Assembly: GCF_013359695.1 (NCBI RefSeq)
Contig: NZ_JABFMU010000015.1
Coordinates: 1 to 64,000 of the forward strand
Direction: 5' to 3'
Length of the DNA: 64,000 bases
DNA from: Pseudomonas sp. C2B4
Lineage (GTDB): Bacteria; Pseudomonadota; Gammaproteobacteria; Pseudomonadales; Pseudomonadaceae
The notes below the pieces were generated by a model. That model made no database searches. It worked only from the letters and a program-made list of their open reading frames with translations, and was not told the DNA's origin. Positions 59,395 through 64,000 of this stretch are shown here, piece after piece. Positions within the stretch are counted from its first letter, which is position 1, and the number at the start of each line of letters is the position of its first letter. The position numbers were made by a program, and so were the translations under genes.

Positions 59395-61664
59395 TCCGTG
59401 CCCGTCCCGGTGGCCTGCTGCGTCGCCTGCTGTTGTTCATCCTGTTGTTCAGCCTGTGCTTTACCGTGCTCGCCAGCAGCGTGCAGCTGTACATCGAATA
59501 CCGCCGGGAAATGCGCGAGATCGATTCGCGCATGGAGCTGATTCGCGCCGGCTACCTGGCCAGTCTGGAGCGCAGCTTGTGGGACTTGAATCAGGAACAA
59601 CTGACCGTGCAGATGCGCGGCCTGGTGGATTTTTCCGACGTGGCAAGGGTGCACCTGATCAGTCCGGACTACGACTTGCTGCAAGGCAACCCGGACCCGG
59701 TCGGCCCGTTGCGCATCGAGCGTTTTGCCCTGGACTACCAACCGCCCTCCGGCCCGTTGCGTCAACTGGGCGAACTGGAAGTCAGCACCGATCTGGGCGC
59801 GGTGTACCGGCGCCTGTACGCCAGCGGGTTGACCAGCCTGTTGTGGATGGGCGCGTTTCTCTGCGGTCTGGCGGTGGCGCTGTCCGGCCTGTTTTATCGA
59901 TTGGTGACCCGCCACCTGCAAGTCATGGCCGAATTCGCCCGGCGTATTGCCGCCGGGCAATGGCACGAGCCACTGCGTCTGGACAAGCGACGCAGCACCC
60001 AGGAAGACGAGATCGACAGCGTGGCCTACGCCCTGGATGACATGCGCCGCGCCATCCTCAGTGACATCGACCGCCGCGAAACCGATCGCCTCGCCTTGCA
60101 GGACAATCGCGATGAATTGCTGCGCCGGGTCGAACGACGCACCGCCAGCCTGATGCGGGCCAAGGAGGAAGCCGAAGCGGCCAACCAGGCCAAGTCGCGG
60201 TTTCTGGCGACCATGAGCCACGAACTGCGCACGCCCCTCAACGGCATTCTTGGCATGGCCGAATTGCTCCGTGGCGCCAGCCTGAATCAACAGGACAGCA
60301 AGCGTCTGGATGCCTTGCACAAGGCCGGTGAAGGGCTGCTGAGCATCCTCAACGAAGTGCTGTTTTTCGCCAGGCTGGAGGAGGGCGCGAGCCTGCCCGA
60401 GCCAGTGGACTTCTCGATTCGCCAATTGCTCGACGAAGTGCTGACCCTGTTGGAGCCCAAGGCGTTGAGCAACCAGACCATCCTGCTTAGCCGTGTCGAT
60501 GAGCGGCTGGCAGCGCGTCACCACGGTGCCGAGCAATTCCTGCGGCAGATCCTCAGCAACTTGCTGGCCAACGCGATCAAGTTCACCGAAGACGGCGAAG
60601 TCAGCGTCGAGGTGGCATTGCTCACCCAGGCTGAAGGGCAGGACGGACAGCATCTGCGGGTCAGCGTCACGGACAATGGCATCGGTATTTCGCCGACGAT
60701 GCAGGCGAAGATTTTCGAGCGTTTCACCCAGGCCAGCGAAGAAATCGCCCAGCGCTTCGGCGGCACCGGGTTGGGGCTGGCGATCTGCAAACATCTGGTG
60801 GAGTACATGGGCGGCAGCATCGGTGTCAGCAGCGAGGTCGGGCGCGGCAGTTGCTTCTGGTTCGAGCTGACCTTGCAGCCGGCCAGCGATGTCATCGAGC
60901 CGGCGATGGTGAGTGAACCGGGTGCGGCGCTGGACATTCTGGTGGTCGAGGATGTGGCGCTCAACCGCGAAGTGGCCGAGGGACTGCTGCAACGGGACGG
61001 CCATCGGGTGTGGCTCGCCGAAGATGCAGAACACGCGATGCGCCAATGTGCCGGGCGGACCTTCGATCTGATCCTGCTGGATGTGCATCTGCCGGGCATG
61101 AGCGGGGTCGAACTATGCAGCCATTTGCGCAGCAGCGACGGGCCGAATCGCCAGACGCCGATGATCGCGCTGACCGCCAGCGTCCAGCCGGCATTGGTGC
61201 GTGGTTACCTGGATGCCGGTATGGACGGCATTCTGGCCAAGCCGCTGAAGCTGGAAAGCCTGCGCCAGGTGCTGGCGGGGCAGGCTACGGTCAACGAGGC
61301 CGTGGTGGAGGACGAAACAATCGACTGGCCGTTGCTGCAAACCCACCGCACGCTGCTCGGCGAACAAAAGGTCCAGGGTTTGCTGGCGGGATTGCGTCGT
61401 TCGATCCTTCAGCACCGTGAAGCGCTGGACGAAGCGACCGGAGCCGACGATTGCACCGAGGTGGCGCAACTGGCGCACCGTCTGGCTGGCAGTAGTGATT
61501 CGCTGGGGTTTCGTGGGCTGGCTGAGGTCCTGCGAAGGTTGGAAACGGCGGCGCTGGGCAATGATGAAACGCAAATCCGCACGCTGGTGCCGTCCGTTCA
61601 AGCGCAAATCCAACGGTCGCTGCAAACGCTGGAGGACCTCCTGGGAGTGGGCTTGCCGCGATGA
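59391..61664 (+). CDS. Hybrid sensor histidine kinase with receiver and HPt domains
   Basis: 757 residues. TM1 about 11-30, periplasmic part 31-145, TM2 about 147-168, HAMP 170-225, coiled coil 225-268. HisKA H277 ([12 protein letters not shown]), HATPase NLLANAIKF (N-box near 391), TDNGIGIS and [11 protein letters not shown]. Receiver domain 516-630 with D564 ([13 protein letters not shown]). HPt domain 660-750 with H696 ([13 protein letters not shown]). A complete phosphorelay that should end on the OmpR-type regulator encoded first in the operon. ATG overlaps the binding-protein stop (ATGA). Architecture recalls TorS/AruS; ligand unknown. Confidence 0.92.
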   Translation: MIRARPGGLLRRLLLFILLFSLCFTVLASSVQLYIEYRREMREIDSRMELIRAGYLASLERSLWDLNQEQLTVQMRGLVDFSDVARVHLISPDYDLLQGNPDPVGPLRIERFALDYQPPSGPLRQLGELEVSTDLGAVYRRLYASGLTSLLWMGAFLCGLAVALSGLFYRLVTRHLQVMAEFARRIAAGQWHEPLRLDKRRSTQEDEIDSVAYALDDMRRAILSDIDRRETDRLALQDNRDELLRRVERRTASLMRAKEEAEAANQAKSRFLATMSHELRTPLNGILGMAELLRGASLNQQDSKRLDALHKAGEGLLSILNEVLFFARLEEGASLPEPVDFSIRQLLDEVLTLLEPKALSNQTILLSRVDERLAARHHGAEQFLRQILSNLLANAIKFTEDGEVSVEVALLTQAEGQDGQHLRVSVTDNGIGISPTMQAKIFERFTQASEEIAQRFGGTGLGLAICKHLVEYMGGSIGVSSEVGRGSCFWFELTLQPASDVIEPAMVSEPGAALDILVVEDVALNREVAEGLLQRDGHRVWLAEDAEHAMRQCAGRTFDLILLDVHLPGMSGVELCSHLRSSDGPNRQTPMIALTASVQPALVRGYLDAGMDGILAKPLKLESLRQVLAGQATVNEAVVEDETIDWPLLQTHRTLLGEQKVQGLLAGLRRSILQHREALDEATGADDCTEVAQLAHRLAGSSDSLGFRGLAEVLRRLETAALGNDETQIRTLVPSVQAQIQRSLQTLEDLLGVGLPR

Positions 61665-61684
61665 TCTGGAAAACCGCATAGCAC

Positions 61685-61773
61685 TGTGGGAGCGAGCCCG
61701 CTCGCGAATGCGGCGTGTCAGTCAACATATGTGCGAACTGGTACACCGCCTTCGCGAGCGGGCTCGCTCCCAC
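61685..61773. repeat. REP doublet, long spacer
   Basis: Outward-ended REP copies (both with GAGCCCGCTC/GAGCGGGCTC cores); the spacer contains TGTCAGTCAACATATGTGCG. Confidence 0.95.
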
Positions 61774-61863
61774 AGGGAAATGCGTATTGCCTCGTGGGTG
61801 TACAAGGTTGTTACGACTTTTTACATCTTCGATCTTTACGTACAACAGGGTCTTACATGGCTT

Positions 61864-61912
61864 TCCAATAATCGACCCAACCGCCGCAGCGCGGTCTTCG
61901 AAGCTTATTGGA
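61864..61912 (+). promoter_or_regulatory. Leader RNA hairpin overlapping a ribosome site
   Basis: Outer stem TCCAATAA (61864-61871) with TTATTGGA (61905-61912), continued by TCGA with TCGA (61898-61901) after a 3-nt bulge, capped by ACCGC-CGCAGC-GCGGT (61880-61895). The 3' arm contains most of GGAG (61910-61913), the ribosome site of the small ORF starting at 61923. Confidence 0.55.
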
Positions 61913-61922
61913 GATAATAATA

Positions 61923-61997
61923 ATGAATGGCCGTAAAGCTGATCCTTCCCTGCGCCGTGACATCCTGTCCTGCGCCGCGCACCTCATTGACTGCTGA
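61923..61997 (+). CDS. Short upstream ORF, possible leader peptide (24 aa)
   Basis: ATG with GGAG 9 nt upstream encodes MNGRKADPSLRRDIL followed by SCAAHLIDC and TGA. The stop lies inside TGAGGTGCCGACATG, so termination occurs on the permease ribosome site. That layout allows translational coupling or attenuation. The sequence also loosely resembles the first helix of TetR-type proteins, so a decayed gene fragment is possible. There is no direct evidence of translation. Confidence 0.4.
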   Translation: MNGRKADPSLRRDILSCAAHLIDC

Positions 61998-62006
61998 GGT
62001 GCCGAC

Positions 62007-63419
62007 ATGAACGAAAACACTGATCGCAAAGGCATCCAACTGACCCGTGCGCTGAAAAGCCGGCACATCTTCATGCTATCCCTGGGTGGCGTGATCGGCA
62101 CCGGGCTGTTCATGGGCTCGGGTGTAACCATCAACCAGGGCGGGCCGTTGGGGGCGATCCTCGCGTACCTGGTCGCCGGTTTCCTGATGTACCTGGTGAT
62201 GGTCTGCCTGGGCGAACTGTCGGTGCAGATGCCGGTGTCCGGTTCGTTTCAGACCCACGCCACGAAATTCATCGGCCCGGCCACCGGTTTCATGATCGGC
62301 TGGGTGTACTGGATGAGTTGGGCCACCACGGTCGGCCTCGAGTTCACCGCCGCTGGCATGCTGATGACCCGCTGGTTCCCGGCGGTACCGATCTGGTACT
62401 GGTCGGCGTTGTTCGTGGTGGTGCTGTTTGGCATCAATGCCTTGGCGACCCGCGCTTTCGGTGAGGCGGAATACTGGTTCTCCGGGATCAAGGTCGCGGC
62501 CATTCTCGGTTTCATCGTCGTCGGTGTACTGGTGATCTTCGGTGCGATCCCGCTGACCAGCGGCGCACCGGCACCGATGATGAGCAACCTGATCGGCGAT
62601 TCGCTGTTCCCCAACGGCCTGTCGGCGGTGTTCGCGGTGATGATGACCGTGGTCTACGCCTTCCAGGGCTGCGAGATCATGGGTGTGGCGGCCGGTGAAA
62701 CCGACCAGCCGGAAAAAAGCATCCCGCGCGCCGTGCGCAACGTGGTGTTCCGCGTGCTGATTTTCTATGTGCTGGCCATTGTCGTGTTGTCAGCCATCGT
62801 GCCGTGGCAGCAGGCGGGCTTGATGGAAAGTCCGTTCGTGCAGGTGTTCGACATGGTGGGCATTCCGTTCGCCGCCGACCTGATGAATTTCGTGATCCTC
62901 ACGGCGATCCTGTCGGTGGGCAACTCCGGCCTGTACGCCTCGACCCGCATCCTGTGGGCGATGTCGAAAACCGGCATGGCGCCCAAGAGTCTGTCGCCAC
63001 TGAGCAAGCGGGGCGTTCCGTTGCGCGCCCTGAGCATCACCCTGTGCTTCGCCCTGGTGTCGCTGATGACCAGTTTCGTCGCGGCGGACACGCTGTTCAT
63101 GGTGTTGATGGCGGTGAGCGGCATGTCCGGCACCGTGACCTGGATTGTCATCGCCCTGGCGCAATACAAATTCCGCAAGGCCTACCTGCGTGATGGCGGA
63201 AAACTCAGCGGCCTGAAATACCGCGCCCCGTGGTTCCCGGTGCTGCCGCTGATGTGCATCACCCTGTGCTGCTCGCTCTTCGTGTTCCTGGCGCTGGATG
63301 AGACCCAACGGCCGTCGCTGTACTGGGGCTTTGGCTTCATTGCGCTGTGCTATGGCGCGTACTTCCTGTTCCATCGCAAGCGTGAAGCGGTGTTGGCGCC
63401 GAGCCTGCCTAGCGCATAA
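62007..63419 (+). CDS. Amino-acid permease (AAT/APC family)
   Basis: 470 residues, 12 spans. The N-terminal family signature LKSRHIFMLSLGGVIGTGLF (about 12-31) is followed by GELSVQMPVSGSFQTHATKF and QGCEIMGVAAGETDQPEKSIPRA (in part) near 225. It is close to the MmuP/LysP/RocE branch of proton-coupled amino-acid importers; the substrate cannot be decided. ATG 62007 follows AGG of the leader ORF stop by 7 nt. Single gene followed by a REP doublet. Confidence 0.88.
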   Translation: MNENTDRKGIQLTRALKSRHIFMLSLGGVIGTGLFMGSGVTINQGGPLGAILAYLVAGFLMYLVMVCLGELSVQMPVSGSFQTHATKFIGPATGFMIGWVYWMSWATTVGLEFTAAGMLMTRWFPAVPIWYWSALFVVVLFGINALATRAFGEAEYWFSGIKVAAILGFIVVGVLVIFGAIPLTSGAPAPMMSNLIGDSLFPNGLSAVFAVMMTVVYAFQGCEIMGVAAGETDQPEKSIPRAVRNVVFRVLIFYVLAIVVLSAIVPWQQAGLMESPFVQVFDMVGIPFAADLMNFVILTAILSVGNSGLYASTRILWAMSKTGMAPKSLSPLSKRGVPLRALSITLCFALVSLMTSFVAADTLFMVLMAVSGMSGTVTWIVIALAQYKFRKAYLRDGGKLSGLKYRAPWFPVLPLMCITLCCSLFVFLALDETQRPSLYWGFGFIALCYGAYFLFHRKREAVLAPSLPSA

Positions 63420-63443
63420 GTCCCCTATTCAGCACATCCCCCT

Positions 63444-63531
63444 GTGGGAGCGAGCCTGCTCGCGAAGGCGGCATCACATTCAACATCCCCGTTGACTGAT
63501 GCACCGCTTTCGCGAGCAGGCTCGCTCCCAC
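63444..63531. repeat. REP doublet, long spacer with inner palindrome
   Basis: Outward-ended REP copies; the spacer carries ATTCAACATCCCCGTTGACT. Confidence 0.95.
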
Positions 63532-63614
63532 AGTTGTTTTTGCGGTGTCCTGTGGGCAGTTGTTCGAAGTTGTAACAGAGTCGTCAGTCAAAAATCGTAC
63601 GAAGATAATAAATA

Positions 63615-63646
63615 CTTATAAATCAATTAGATAATCAATTTATAAG
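63615..63646. repeat. AT-rich inverted repeat
   Basis: CTTATAAAT - 14 nt - ATTTATAAG, perfect 9-bp arms; the interior also holds ATCAATT twice as direct repeats 12 bp apart. The base composition contrasts with the rest of the window. Confidence 0.5.
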
Positions 63647-63681
63647 CCTGTTACAGCTTATTTAGCAACCAATTGCCGCCT

Positions 63682-63701
63682 TACTGAACACTCGTTTAGT
63701 A
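63682..63701 (+). promoter_or_regulatory. Operator-like palindrome over the hydratase promoter
   Basis: TACTGAAC-ACTC-GTTTAGTA, 7 of 8 positions symmetric. TTGCCG (63674-63679) and TTTAGT/TAGTAT within the right arm could be -35 and -10, so a bound protein would block the promoter. Confidence 0.45.
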
Positions 63702-63752
63702 TGGCCTCAAGTCGCCACACCTCAGACCAATCAAAATAATTCGAGGACTCGC

Positions 63753-64000
63753 ATGACTACTCACGATTCGCTGCTCAGTCAGGTCGAAGCAGGCGTTGCC
63801 TGGATCACCCTCAATCGCACCGCTCAGCGCAACGCGCTGGACATCCCGACGCTGAAAAAAATCCACGAACTGCTCGACGCCTACAACGCCGATCCTGCGG
63901 TTCGCGTCGTGGTGCTGACCGGTAGCGGACGCAGCTTCTGCGCCGGTGCCGACCTCGACGAATGGGCGGAAGCCGAAGCCCGTGGCGCGCTGGAAACCTA
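63753..64000 (+). CDS. Enoyl-CoA hydratase/isomerase family, 3' part outside window
   Basis: First 82 residues only. ATG 63753 has GAGGA upstream (TCGAGGACTCGC). TLNRTAQRNALDIPTL and the oxyanion motif VVVLTGSGRSFCAGADLDEW identify the crotonase family. The catalytic acidic residues lie beyond the window end, so the exact reaction cannot be told. It is preceded by its own regulated-looking promoter. Confidence 0.88.
   Translation, partial: MTTHDSLLSQVEAGVAWITLNRTAQRNALDIPTLKKIHELLDAYNADPAVRVVVLTGSGRSFCAGADLDEWAEAEARGALET

Larger units (their letters stand above)
61665..62006 (+). other. Intergenic and leader region before permease
   Basis: 342 bp. Holds a REP doublet (61685-61773), about 90 bp with no clear feature, then a long imperfect hairpin (61864-61912) and a 24-codon ORF (61923-61997) directly before the permease. 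The last 145 bp look like a regulatory mRNA leader. Confidence 0.65.
63420..63752. other. Intergenic region: REP, AT-rich segment, promoter
   Basis: 333 bp: REP doublet 63444-63531, then a markedly AT-rich stretch (63590-63660) with a 9-bp-arm inverted repeat, then a promoter-like region with a palindrome (63682-63701) before the last gene. No ORF seen. Confidence 0.65.

Noticed and set aside
59355..61088. 577-codon antisense frame over the hybrid kinase
   Set aside because: Composition and His/Gln-rich sequence are those of a shadow frame; the sense strand has a full kinase.

Overview
The window looks like chromosome of a Pseudomonas of the fluorescens group. Gene content and codon use are typical (high GC, densely packed). 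The intergenic spaces hold 21 clusters of the repetitive extragenic palindrome TTCGCGAGCAGGCTCGCTCC/GTGGGAGCGAGCCTGCTCGC, the REP/REPIN family well known from P. fluorescens. I saw no rRNA, tRNA, CRISPR array, prophage or complete insertion sequence.

Layout. 0.1-5.7 kb: RstAB-like two-component system, an AT-richer trypsin-like lipoprotein, and a leftward TPR protein / ECF sigma / anti-sigma operon. 5.8-12.1 kb: housekeeping genes (SAM methyltransferase, dienoyl-CoA isomerase, NudC, TSUP permease, TetR/DUF1348 pair, phosphatidylserine synthase). 12.2-16.6 kb: leftward ferrous-iron operon efeU-efeO-efeB-efeM behind tandem Fur-like boxes. 16.9-26.3 kb: AraC regulator and an acyl-CoA cluster (acyl-CoA ligase, SDR, thiolase, two acyl-CoA dehydrogenases, enoyl-CoA hydratase, 3-hydroxyisobutyryl-CoA hydrolase), best read as isoleucine/valine catabolism. 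26.5-28.6 kb: HPP protein and MFS transporter. 28.8-37.6 kb: complete arnBCADTEF-ugd operon for L-Ara4N modification of lipid A, every junction overlapping by 1-4 nt. 38-39.3 kb: orphan tyrosine recombinase and a duplicated REP array. 39.3-43 kb: Fe3+ ABC transporter. 43.3-46.8 kb: pqiAABC membrane lipid/MCE system. 47-52.6 kb: polyamine-type genes (glutamine-synthetase-like ligase, binding protein, FAD oxidase) with AraC and XRE-cupin regulators. 52.8-57.8 kb: an unassigned catabolic cluster (FMN/4Fe-4S/FAD oxidoreductase, binding protein, class II aldolase-like protein, BetI-like TetR). 57.9-61.7 kb: response regulator, periplasmic binding protein and hybrid kinase in one overlapping operon. 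62-63.4 kb: amino-acid permease behind a structured leader with a small ORF. 63.75 kb to the end: start of another enoyl-CoA hydratase gene.

The signals least explained by known annotation are: the permease leader (a long hairpin pairing with the ribosome site of a 24-codon ORF whose stop overlaps the permease ribosome site); the sensor operon carrying its own binding protein; the oxidoreductase/aldolase cluster of unknown substrate; a REP element that supplies the C-terminus of EfeU inside the operon; and a probable leaderless, self-repressed TetR gene. All functional assignments come from reading motifs; no database search was possible.
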